Assembly (NCBI GenBank): GCA_002085385.1
Contig: NATO01000101.1
Coordinates: forward strand, 1 to 5,650
Origin: a candidate division Zixibacteria bacterium 4484_93
GTDB taxonomy: Bacteria; UBP14; UBA6098; 4484-93
Direction: 5' to 3'
Length of the DNA: 5,650 nt
Shown: piece by piece, positions 1 through 5,650 of the stretch
Numbering within the stretch: the first letter of the stretch is position 1
Layout: the number at the start of each line of letters is the position of its first letter
Made by a program: the position numbers and the translations under genes
The notes under the pieces: model-generated
Databases searched by the model: none
Told to the model about the DNA's origin: nothing
The model's input: the letters and a program-made list of their open reading frames with translations, nothing else

Positions 1-609
1 CCGATACTTCTTGCTATAACATTTCATGAGTTTTCGCACGGTTATGCTGCCTATTTGCTCGGTGACCCGACTGCGGCTTATGCGGGGAGGTTGAGCCTCA
101 ACCCCTTGCGGCACCTCGACCCGCTGGGGACTATTATGCTTTTATTCGTCCACATAGGCTGGGCAAAGCCTGTTCCGATAGACCCGCGAAATTTCAAAAA
201 CCCCAAAAACGGAATACTTCTGACATCCCTTGCGGGTCCTGCGTCGAATATGCTACTTGCATTCTTGTTCGGACTAGTCTACCGATTATGGGTTAATCTG
301 TTTCCTTCCGCTATCTATATCGAGGGCAGCACGCTTCACATCCTTGCGGTGATGTTTCTTGTCACCGTTCAAATAAATCTGATACTCGCCGTTTTCAATC
401 TGATACCGATTCCGCCACTCGATGGCTCGAAGATACTGTTCGGGCTTCTGCCCAGAGAATACGACAGGATGTTTTACCAGCTGGAAATGATGGGACCATT
501 TTTACTCATCGGATTGATAATATTCTCGGAGTTCTCCGGTCTGCCGATACTTTCCGCCCTGATATACCCTTTTGTCGGTTTCTTCACGAAGATATTTGCG
601 GGGGTGTAA
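1..609 (+). CDS. Site-2-protease family (M50) membrane zinc metalloprotease, 5' end missing
   Basis: The reading frame is open from the first base (CCG = P) to TAA at 607-609, giving 202 visible residues. The start codon lies upstream of the window. Visible residues 9-13 read HEFSH, the HExxH zinc and catalytic motif, inside a hydrophobic helix as in M50 peptidases. The third-ligand motif LDG (D141, in IPIPPLDGSK) lies in a later hydrophobic segment, and a conserved AGPASN turn is at residues 78-83. About four further membrane segments are apparent, near residues 39-55, 73-95, 113-132 and 157-172. The family cleaves substrates within or next to the membrane. No PDZ domain is visible, so this is the compact SpoIVFB-like type, and probably only a short N-terminus is missing. 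The substrate is unknown. The stop is one base from the next gene. The family assignment is secure, but any role in signalling or in processing its neighbours is speculation. Confidence 0.92.
   Translation, partial: PILLAITFHEFSHGYAAYLLGDPTAAYAGRLSLNPLRHLDPLGTIMLLFVHIGWAKPVPIDPRNFKNPKNGILLTSLAGPASNMLLAFLFGLVYRLWVNLFPSAIYIEGSTLHILAVMFLVTVQINLILAVFNLIPIPPLDGSKILFGLLPREYDRMFYQLEMMGPFLLIGLIIFSEFSGLPILSALIYPFVGFFTKIFAGV
600..604 (+). promoter_or_regulatory. Probable ribosome-binding site for the 49-residue ORF
   Basis: A GGGGG run lies 6 bases before the ATG at 611 and is embedded in the last codons of the M50 gene. It supports ATG 611 over an in-frame TTG at 572. Together with the 1-base gap after the M50 stop, it suggests translational coupling. 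Confidence 0.5.
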
Positions 610-610
610 A

Positions 611-760
611 ATGGTAAGATTCAGACACTCAAAAAGCGGGAAATATGTTTCTGTCCCAAGACCTGACCGCTCACACTATCCAAGGTTCTTCTGGCTGAAA
701 TGGGTTTTGGTTGCAATAGTGATAATAATTGTTATCTTTATGATAACTATGTTAAAATAA
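611..760 (+). CDS. Small single-pass membrane protein of unknown function (49 aa)
   Basis: I do not recognise this protein. It runs from ATG 611 to TAA 758-760. The first 30 residues are strongly basic and polar, with many Arg, Lys, His and Ser (begins MVRFRHSKSGKY). Residues about 31-48 are an almost unbroken stretch of Val, Ile, Leu, Phe and Met that fits one transmembrane helix, followed by a final Lys. By the positive-inside rule the basic N-terminus should face the cytoplasm. There is no Ala-x-Ala cleavage site, so an anchor is more likely than a signal peptide. The gene lies 1 base after the M50 gene and 12 bases before the secreted protease, so co-expression is very likely. It could be a partner or substrate of the M50 protease or an export accessory, but nothing in the sequence shows this. 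A real gene is favoured by the tight spacing, the purine-rich start context and the coherent topology. Confidence 0.7.
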   Translation: MVRFRHSKSGKYVSVPRPDRSHYPRFFWLKWVLVAIVIIIVIFMITMLK

Positions 761-761
761 T

Positions 762-766
762 GGGAG
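762..766 (+). promoter_or_regulatory. Ribosome-binding site of the large protease
   Basis: GGGAG lies 6 bases upstream of ATG 773 in the 12-base gap after the small ORF. This fixes the start of the large protease, which then opens directly with a signal peptide. Confidence 0.7.
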
Positions 767-772
767 CAAATT

Positions 773-3700
773 ATGAAAAGGCTACTTTCTGTATCTGTTC
801 TTGTGTTTGTGATTGCCTTGCCACTGTTTGCTTTTGTTCCACAGGAGGCGGGTTTCCCCGAGATAGGGCTCGAGGCTGAAAAGATGGTCAGGGCAGGTAA
901 TATCCCGGAGTTTCTCGCAGGTGGGGGTGGAAACTGGCAGATATTCATCGACCCTCAGACAGGTGCTCTTCGCCGAGCGAGGGGAGGCTATATCGAGACG
1001 GGGATAACGAATGATTATCAGGACAGGGTTCTTTCCCTTCTTCTCGACAATTCGGATGCACTCGGACTTGGCGGGGCAGGACTTTCACCGTATAAGGAGG
1101 TTCATTTCGAGAACAAATATATCCTGACTTACAGGGAAAAGATGCATCGTATCCCTGTGTATGACGGGTATATAACGGTTATGATAACGGAGACAGGGAG
1201 GTTGTATTCCATAACCTCACACATAAAGACAGTTGAGGAGATACCGACTGTTCCTGCAATCGGGCAGGATAAGGCAAAATCCTCTGTCGAGGGGTATCTT
1301 GGCAGAGATGTTGCCATCGACTCGGAGATACGGCAGGTGATACTGAAGAAATCTGGCAGGACGCAGCTTGCATTTAACTTCGTCGTATCGTTCGATAGGA
1401 TTCGTGCGGAGGCTTTAGTCGATGCCGAGACCGGTGAACTGCTCGCTCTGTTTTCTCTGTGCCGCTTTGACACCTTCAGCGGCGGCTTCGATGGTGAGAT
1501 TTACCCGTACAATGCACTCGATGACATAACGATTGCTCCGCTTCCATACATCGAGGTCTGGCTCGGTAGCTCTGGCACTTACGCCGATGGAGCTGGTAGT
1601 TTTGAGTTTTCTTCTGTCTCGGGCTCATCGTTCTCCCTTCAGGCACATCTCAAGGGGACATACGTCGATGTGGACAACGCATCCGGAGACGACGGCGCGT
1701 ATCACAGTTCGGTAACACTGATGGATTCTCCTTACTCGGCACATTTCACGAGAGCCTATGCCGAAATCGACGAGATAAATGCATATTATCACGAAAACTT
1801 CATCCATCAATATGTCAAATATTTTCTTGGTTATAATGCGATGGATTACCAGATGCCTGTTACGGTTCTTATAGAGAACTATGGCAACGCTTACTGGGAT
1901 GGTCACGGGATAAATTTCGGTGATGGAGGAGCGACGATGTATAGTTTCGCCCTCTTCGCCGAGATAATCTATCACGAATATACCCATGGTGTGACACATC
2001 ATATATATCCCGACTACCAGCTTCCTTATTCTGGTGAGCCCGGGGCAATCGACGAGGCTCTGTCGGATTATTTCGCCTGCTCCTTAACCGATGACCCGAG
2101 GGTTAGCGATGGAATATACCTTTACTATCCTGGTATGTTCAGAACGATAGATAATCACCTTTGCTACCCTGAGGATTTAAGCGGTGAGGTTCACGCGGAT
2201 GGCAGGATAATAGGAGGTGCTTTCTGGGACACGAGGGAACTAATCGGTCAACCGAGGTGCGATTCGCTTGTTCATCTTGCTCGCCTCGACGGGTATCCGA
2301 ACGAGTTCGAGGAGTTCCTTTATGCGATGCTCGATGTGGATGATGACGATGGTTATGTCGGGAACGGAACGCCGAACGCCGTTGGAATATACACCGGTTT
2401 CTACAATCACACGATAGGACCAGGAATCCGCTTTGAATTGATACATATCCCGCTTATGAACACAATGGACACAGTTCACTCATATAGAGCTATCGTGAAT
2501 GTCAACCATACATTCGATGTTGCCTCCGGTGGGATTGCACTTCACTATCGTATAGATGGCGGCGGCTGGACAGATGTTCCCTGTGGAGGGGGTGGATTTA
2601 CATCGTATTCCGGCTTCATACCGGCGCAACCTCTTGGAACGCAGGTCGACTATTACATCACAGGTAGTGACCTTTTCGGACTTTCCGACACCCTTCCCGA
2701 CGGTGCTCCAGATAGCTTCTTCACATTCTTCGTTCAGCCGGATGCCGACCCACCGATTGTCGAGTTCACCCCGATTCTCGAGCAGTCTCCGATATACTGG
2801 CCCAGAAAGATGTATCTGAAGGCTTTGGATAATACAGCTATCTCCTCTGTCTCCGTCGAATTTTACCGGGATGACAGGCTAATCGACCATCTGGGTATGG
2901 TTCATATAGATGATGAGGAGCCATACGAGATTTATGAGGGAACGATGAACTTCCCAATCGAGGTGGGTGATACAATCCTTTACAGGATAATTGCAGTGGA
3001 TAGCTCGCCTGCCTCGAACAGCACAACTCTCCCGGAGGAGGGATTTTACAATTTCCCGATAACCGAGCGATACATCGAGGATTTCGACCACGGCAGGACA
3101 GAATACCGGCACTATACGATAAGTGCGGACTATGGCGACAACTGGCATATCTGCGACTACAGAAGCTATCCTGATGGGGAATATTCGTGGAAGTGTGGTT
3201 CGATCTCGGAGGGAGGAAACTATGACGACCTTCTCGACTGTGCCTTGGAGACACCGCTTCTGACAATAGGTGAGACAGCCACCCTACAGTTCTACTCGTA
3301 TATCTTAACGGAGATGGTTAGCGATGACCCGACCCACACCTGGGATGGTGGTATAGTTGAACTCTCCACCGATATGGGGATAAGCTGGGAGCAGATATTC
3401 CCGACAGATGGTTACCCGCTTCAGATTGAGCCGAACGAAGCCTCACCATTCGACCCGCATACTCCCTGTTTCGGCGGCTCCTCACCCGGCTGGGGATATG
3501 AGACATTTCTTATAACAGGGTATCCCGGCGATGTTAAGTTCCGCTTCCGGTTCGGCAGCGATGCACATGTTACCGATGAGGGCTGGTATATCGACCGTAT
3601 AACCGTCCAAAGCAGGCTCGCCGGTGTCGAGGAAGAGCTCAGCCTTCCAGACAAGATAAGCATCTCTGCATACCCGAACCCGTTCAATCCGAGGACATCT

Positions 3701-3910
3701 ATCGAGTTCTTCATCCCGAGGTCGGGGAAGACAACAGTTTCGGTCTATAACATCCGTGGGGAGAGGGTCGCAACAATCCTCGACGATTTCTTATCCAATG
3801 GAACATATAGATTCATCTGGGATGCGAGTTCACTCCCCTCCGGGGTTTATCTGGCAAAGCTTAAAATATCAGGGAGTGCAGCTACAACAAAACTGCTCCT
3901 CCTGAAGTAA
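773..3910 (+). CDS. Secreted multidomain M4/M36-like zinc metalloprotease with C-terminal sorting module
   Basis: A 1045-residue secreted endopeptidase. Residues 1-20 form a signal peptide (MKRLL then a hydrophobic core ending LFA). Residues about 85-225 resemble the FTP/PepSY propeptide of thermolysin and fungalysin, including an IPVYDGY segment at 127. Residues about 235-310 look like a small beta domain of carboxypeptidase-regulatory type. The catalytic domain spans about 328-550. It holds HEYTH at 401-405 (zinc ligands H401 and H405, general base E402), the third ligand E428 in GAIDEALSD with D432 four residues later, as in thermolysin E166/D170, and H474 in GEVHADG as the likely equivalent of thermolysin H231. 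An acidic DVDDDDGYVGNGTPN segment at 521-535 may bind calcium. Two Ig/Fn3-like beta regions follow (about 552-655 and 657-765), then a jelly-roll-like region (about 767-948) similar in style to immune-inhibitor-A C-terminal domains. Residues 952-1045 are the PNPFN sorting module. The enzyme probably degrades extracellular protein after propeptide removal. The peptidase fold is secure. M4 versus M36 is unresolved, because HEYTHG and the histidine region look M36-like while NAYWDG and EALSD look M4-like. Confidence 0.9.
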   Translation: MKRLLSVSVLVFVIALPLFAFVPQEAGFPEIGLEAEKMVRAGNIPEFLAGGGGNWQIFIDPQTGALRRARGGYIETGITNDYQDRVLSLLLDNSDALGLGGAGLSPYKEVHFENKYILTYREKMHRIPVYDGYITVMITETGRLYSITSHIKTVEEIPTVPAIGQDKAKSSVEGYLGRDVAIDSEIRQVILKKSGRTQLAFNFVVSFDRIRAEALVDAETGELLALFSLCRFDTFSGGFDGEIYPYNALDDITIAPLPYIEVWLGSSGTYADGAGSFEFSSVSGSSFSLQAHLKGTYVDVDNASGDDGAYHSSVTLMDSPYSAHFTRAYAEIDEINAYYHENFIHQYVKYFLGYNAMDYQMPVTVLIENYGNAYWDGHGINFGDGGATMYSFALFAEIIYHEYTHGVTHHIYPDYQLPYSGEPGAIDEALSDYFACSLTDDPRVSDGIYLYYPGMFRTIDNHLCYPEDLSGEVHADGRIIGGAFWDTRELIGQPRCDSLVHLARLDGYPNEFEEFLYAMLDVDDDDGYVGNGTPNAVGIYTGFYNHTIGPGIRFELIHIPLMNTMDTVHSYRAIVNVNHTFDVASGGIALHYRIDGGGWTDVPCGGGGFTSYSGFIPAQPLGTQVDYYITGSDLFGLSDTLPDGAPDSFFTFFVQPDADPPIVEFTPILEQSPIYWPRKMYLKALDNTAISSVSVEFYRDDRLIDHLGMVHIDDEEPYEIYEGTMNFPIEVGDTILYRIIAVDSSPASNSTTLPEEGFYNFPITERYIEDFDHGRTEYRHYTISADYGDNWHICDYRSYPDGEYSWKCGSISEGGNYDDLLDCALETPLLTIGETATLQFYSYILTEMVSDDPTHTWDGGIVELSTDMGISWEQIFPTDGYPLQIEPNEASPFDPHTPCFGGSSPGWGYETFLITGYPGDVKFRFRFGSDAHVTDEGWYIDRITVQSRLAGVEEELSLPDKISISAYPNPFNPRTSIEFFIPRSGKTTVSVYNIRGERVATILDDFLSNGTYRFIWDASSLPSGVYLAKLKISGSAATTKLLLLK
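3626..3907 (+). other. Segment coding the C-terminal FlgD-Ig-like / T9SS-type sorting module of the large protease
   Basis: This segment encodes residues 952-1045. An acidic VEEELSLP linker leads to YPNPFNP at 967-973. An Ig-like strand pattern follows, with VSVYNIRGERV and WDASSLPSGVYL, ending in a hydrophobic-Lys tail (LLLLK). Domains of this layout direct export through the type IX system and anchoring in Bacteroidota and related phyla. Here the targeting role is inferred from the family, since no secretion-machinery gene is in the window. Confidence 0.75.
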
Positions 3911-3916
3911 AGGGGG
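3911..3916 (+). promoter_or_regulatory. Probable ribosome-binding site of the M14 carboxypeptidase
   Basis: AGGGGG begins directly after the TAA of the preceding gene, three bases before ATG 3920. The spacing is shorter than usual. The start is still well supported because the protein opens with a signal peptide and no better start is nearby. Confidence 0.55.
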
Positions 3917-3919
3917 AAG

Positions 3920-5440
3920 ATGAGAGGAATACTTCTCATATCGCTGTTTTCTATTCTTCTTGTGAGTAGTCCTTTTGCATCCATCGACCCGAGGTATCAT
4001 ACATACGAAGAGGCATCTGCAGCACTTGATTCTCTTGTGGACGAGTTCCCCGGTTTGTGCGTGAAAGAATCACTCGGTGTCTCAGAGGTCGACAGGAGGG
4101 TTATATGGGGGCTGAAGATTACGAGCAGGACAGCAGAGAATGAGGATAAGCCAACTGTTCTCTTCACCGGTTCAATACACGCCGAGGAGATGATTGGCAC
4201 GGAGATTGTGCTCTTTGCGGCACGTTCACTCCTCGAAGATTATGGAGAGGACCCTGCGGTTACCCGATACCTCGACTCACTTAAGGTCTGGATTATACCG
4301 ATTGTCAATCCTGATGGGCATAAGGTCGTTACCGATGGGCTGGATGAATATTTCCGCAAGAACAAGCATGACAACAATGAAAATGGGATATTCGATTTTA
4401 CCCCGGGTGATGGCGGCGATACCGATGGTGTCGATATAAATCGAAATTTCCCTTACAACTGGGAGTTCGGCAACTCCGACTGGGATGCCACGACCTATCG
4501 AGGTCCCGGAGCGGGAAGCGAATCGGAGACGAAGGCTATTATGTCCATCTGCAGGCGGGAGAGGTTCGTCACATCGGTGTTCTACCATTCATCTGCATAC
4601 GGAACATACAACGAGTGGGTGATATATCCCTGGCGCTGGTCGGGTCCTGTCTATTCACCTGATTATGAGACGATACAGGATATAGCGTATGAGTTCGCAG
4701 AGAGGATAGTTGCCCACGATGGTGGAGGTTATAATCCGAGATATTCGACATCCAGGACAGGCAATGCTAGCGACTGGCAGTATAGCGAGCTCGGGACAGT
4801 TCCCTTCATAGTCGAGGTGGATACCTGTCTGCGCCCCGAGGGATGGCGTGTGAACTCGGTATGCGAGAACCATCTCGTCGGGATAAAGTATCTGCTCGAG
4901 CGCAGCCTCGGGCCAGGTCTGTGGATTCATACATACAACGATTCAACAGGCGAGCCAGTGCATTCCGTTATCCGTGTGCTCGAGACCTATGATGAGGAGC
5001 TACTCTCGCCGAGAACGACCGATTCCACATTCGGTGCACATTATAGATTGCTTGTCCCCGGAGATTATACCGTGGCTGTCTATGCGCGGCACTTTGCAGG
5101 GGACACAATCTCCGTGCACATAGGGGAGTTCCCTGTGAAGCTCGATATCGGTCTACACTATGTCGGCATAGAGGAAGAACAGTCCCTTCCCAAAACAGCA
5201 CCACTCGAATTCTTCCCGAACCCGTTCAATTCCCGGGTGAAGATTGCGTACTCTCTGCCCTGGTCGGAGGCAACACTTAAGATATTCAATCTTTATGGAG
5301 TGAAGATATACGAGCAAAAGCTTCCTTTTTCCTCTGGGGAGCTTTCTTTTGAGCCACAGGGGGTTTCATCAGGAGTGTATATATGCACGGTAGAGGGAAA
5401 TTCTTTTTTCCTATCAAAGAGGCTTTTGTATATCAAATAG
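3920..5440 (+). CDS. Secreted M14 zinc carboxypeptidase with C-terminal sorting module
   Basis: A 506-residue exported carboxypeptidase that would remove C-terminal amino acids from peptides. Residues 1-20 are a signal peptide (MRGILL, hydrophobic core, ending PFA). The catalytic domain follows almost at once (YHTYEEA at about 26), so there is no carboxypeptidase A-type propeptide. By comparison with bovine carboxypeptidase A, the zinc ligands are H87 and E90 (HAEE) and H223 (FYHSS). Substrate binders are R146 (FRKN, like R127) and N174/R175 (DINRNF, like N144/R145). Y275 is the probable Y248 equivalent, and E299 (FIVEVD) is the catalytic glutamate, like E270. All key residues are present, so it should be active. 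Residues about 334-415 form a transthyretin-like beta domain of the kind that follows many M14 domains. Residues 417-506 are a PNPFN sorting module. The gene starts 9 bases after the large protease, and its last 58 bases are shared with the next gene. Side-chain specificity cannot be predicted with confidence. Confidence 0.95.
   Translation: MRGILLISLFSILLVSSPFASIDPRYHTYEEASAALDSLVDEFPGLCVKESLGVSEVDRRVIWGLKITSRTAENEDKPTVLFTGSIHAEEMIGTEIVLFAARSLLEDYGEDPAVTRYLDSLKVWIIPIVNPDGHKVVTDGLDEYFRKNKHDNNENGIFDFTPGDGGDTDGVDINRNFPYNWEFGNSDWDATTYRGPGAGSESETKAIMSICRRERFVTSVFYHSSAYGTYNEWVIYPWRWSGPVYSPDYETIQDIAYEFAERIVAHDGGGYNPRYSTSRTGNASDWQYSELGTVPFIVEVDTCLRPEGWRVNSVCENHLVGIKYLLERSLGPGLWIHTYNDSTGEPVHSVIRVLETYDEELLSPRTTDSTFGAHYRLLVPGDYTVAVYARHFAGDTISVHIGEFPVKLDIGLHYVGIEEEQSLPKTAPLEFFPNPFNSRVKIAYSLPWSEATLKIFNLYGVKIYEQKLPFSSGELSFEPQGVSSGVYICTVEGNSFFLSKRLLYIK
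5168..5437 (+). other. Segment coding the C-terminal sorting module of the M14 carboxypeptidase
   Basis: This segment encodes residues 417-506. It has the same plan as the tag on the large protease: an acidic IEEEQSLP linker, FPNPFN at 432-437, LKIFNLYGVKIY, then VSSGVYIC and a basic-hydrophobic end (LLYIK). Sixteen bases around the PNPFN codons (5215-5230) are identical to 3673-3688 in the upstream gene. The rest has diverged, so this is an old shared module rather than a recent copy. Confidence 0.75.
5371..5375 (+). promoter_or_regulatory. Ribosome-binding site for the overlapping downstream gene
   Basis: AGGAG lies 7 bases before ATG 5383, inside the end of the carboxypeptidase coding sequence. 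It is the most canonical Shine-Dalgarno site in the window, and it decides the start of the overlapping gene in favour of ATG 5383. Confidence 0.7.
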
Positions 5441-5650
5441 TGTTTCTTTCCCTTGTCGGGACACTTCTTGCTGGTGAGGTCTCGGTATCCGTATCGCCAG
5501 AGCGTGTCCGACTCGGGAGCGTTTCCATTCAGGATAACCCCTGCCCTATTTCCCCTTATGTATTCTTTGAACCCGGGAGTTCTCGTCTTCCAGCAAGGTT
5601 CTCTGACAGGCTCGAGCTTTTTGTGGGAAGGGTCTTTGAGAATCCACTTC
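5383..5650 (+). CDS. Exported protein of unknown function, 3' end missing, overlapping the M14 gene
   Basis: The frame starting at ATG 5383 stays open to the window edge, giving 89 residues with no stop. It is in a different frame from the carboxypeptidase and shares bases 5383-5440 with it. The protein opens MHGRGK with further Lys, then a hydrophobic stretch at about residues 18-31 ending in LLAGE, which reads as a Sec signal peptide with cleavage near residue 31. The mature part begins with a Val/Ser-rich beta-like stretch (VSVSVSPERVRLGSVS) and continues with PYVFFEPGSSRLPARF at 54-69. That phrase reminds me of the (Y/V)FFD-x-xS-x-x(L/I)P-x-R(Y/F) segment upstream of OmpA-like domains in some FCB-group outer-membrane proteins. 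This resemblance is from memory and weak. The good ribosome-binding site, signal peptide and long open frame past the carboxypeptidase stop support a real gene. A GTG at 5440 is an alternative start but would lose the basic N-terminus. Confidence 0.72.
   Translation, partial: MHGRGKFFFPIKEAFVYQIVFLSLVGTLLAGEVSVSVSPERVRLGSVSIQDNPCPISPYVFFEPGSSRLPARFSDRLELFVGRVFENPL

Noticed and set aside
572..610. TTG at 572 as the start of the small membrane protein, adding 13 residues.
   Set aside because: ATG 611 has a GGGGG ribosome-binding run at good spacing and sits just after the M50 stop. The extension would overlap the M50 gene by 38 bases with a weaker start codon.
1625..2002. Open frame of 125 codons on the minus strand.
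   Set aside because: It lies opposite the catalytic domain of the large protease, its translation has no recognisable features, and all convincing genes here are on the + strand.
2838..3266. Open frame of 142 codons on the minus strand.
   Set aside because: The translation is rich in Ser, Arg, Pro and His, typical of an antisense shadow, with no domain or ribosome-binding support. It lies opposite a well-supported coding region.
3905..3922. Possible terminator or promoter between the two secreted protease genes.
   Set aside because: The gap is only 9 bases, with no inverted repeat, no T-run and no room for promoter elements.
4277..4588. Open frame of 103 codons on the minus strand.
   Set aside because: It lies opposite the M14 active-site region, where the + strand holds conserved catalytic residues. 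It has no independent support.
5440..5442. GTG at 5440 as the start of the last gene, overlapping the carboxypeptidase stop by one base.
   Set aside because: It would remove the basic n-region of the signal peptide, and it lacks the clear AGGAG site found before ATG 5383. It remains possible but less likely.
1..5650. CRISPR array, mobile element, tRNA or a defence-type system.
   Set aside because: I saw no regularly spaced repeats, transposase or integrase motifs, terminal inverted repeats or cloverleaf sequence. Almost every base lies in a coding region of the protease cluster.

Overview
The window is 5650 bases of densely packed, single-strand coding DNA from a bacterium. Base composition is roughly balanced by eye. 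The best clue to lineage is a C-terminal module, seen twice, that begins with a PNPFN motif after a GVEEE/GIEEE-type linker. This FlgD-Ig-like / type IX-style sorting module is a hallmark of exported proteins in Bacteroidota and related FCB-group phyla, including uncultured ones such as Cloacimonadota, Zixibacteria and Marinimicrobia-like lineages. I infer an FCB-group relative and cannot name the taxon.

Layout, all on the + strand: (1) the 3' portion of a site-2-protease-family (M50) membrane metalloprotease gene, 1-609; (2) an unrecognised 49-residue single-pass membrane protein, 611-760; (3) a 1045-residue secreted multidomain M4/M36-like (thermolysin/fungalysin-type) metalloprotease, 773-3910; (4) a 506-residue secreted M14 zinc carboxypeptidase, 3920-5440; (5) the 5' end of a further exported protein, 5383 to the window edge. 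Gene 5 overlaps the carboxypeptidase by 58 bases and has its own AGGAG ribosome-binding site.

Gaps between genes are 1, 12 and 9 bases, then the overlap. There is no room for internal promoters or terminators between the first four genes, and I saw no terminator hairpin. The simplest reading is one transcript. Three successive recognisable genes encode zinc metallopeptidases of three unrelated families: an intramembrane protease, a secreted endopeptidase and a secreted carboxypeptidase. The two secreted enzymes carry the same type of C-terminal sorting module. An endopeptidase that opens proteins and a carboxypeptidase that trims the new ends would form a logical extracellular protein-degradation pair. 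Whether the M50 protease takes part or is only co-transcribed cannot be told from the sequence.

There are no RNA genes, CRISPR arrays, insertion sequences or long non-coding stretches. The most notable items are the hidden overlapping gene at the 3' end, the small membrane protein, and the mosaic architecture of the large protease.
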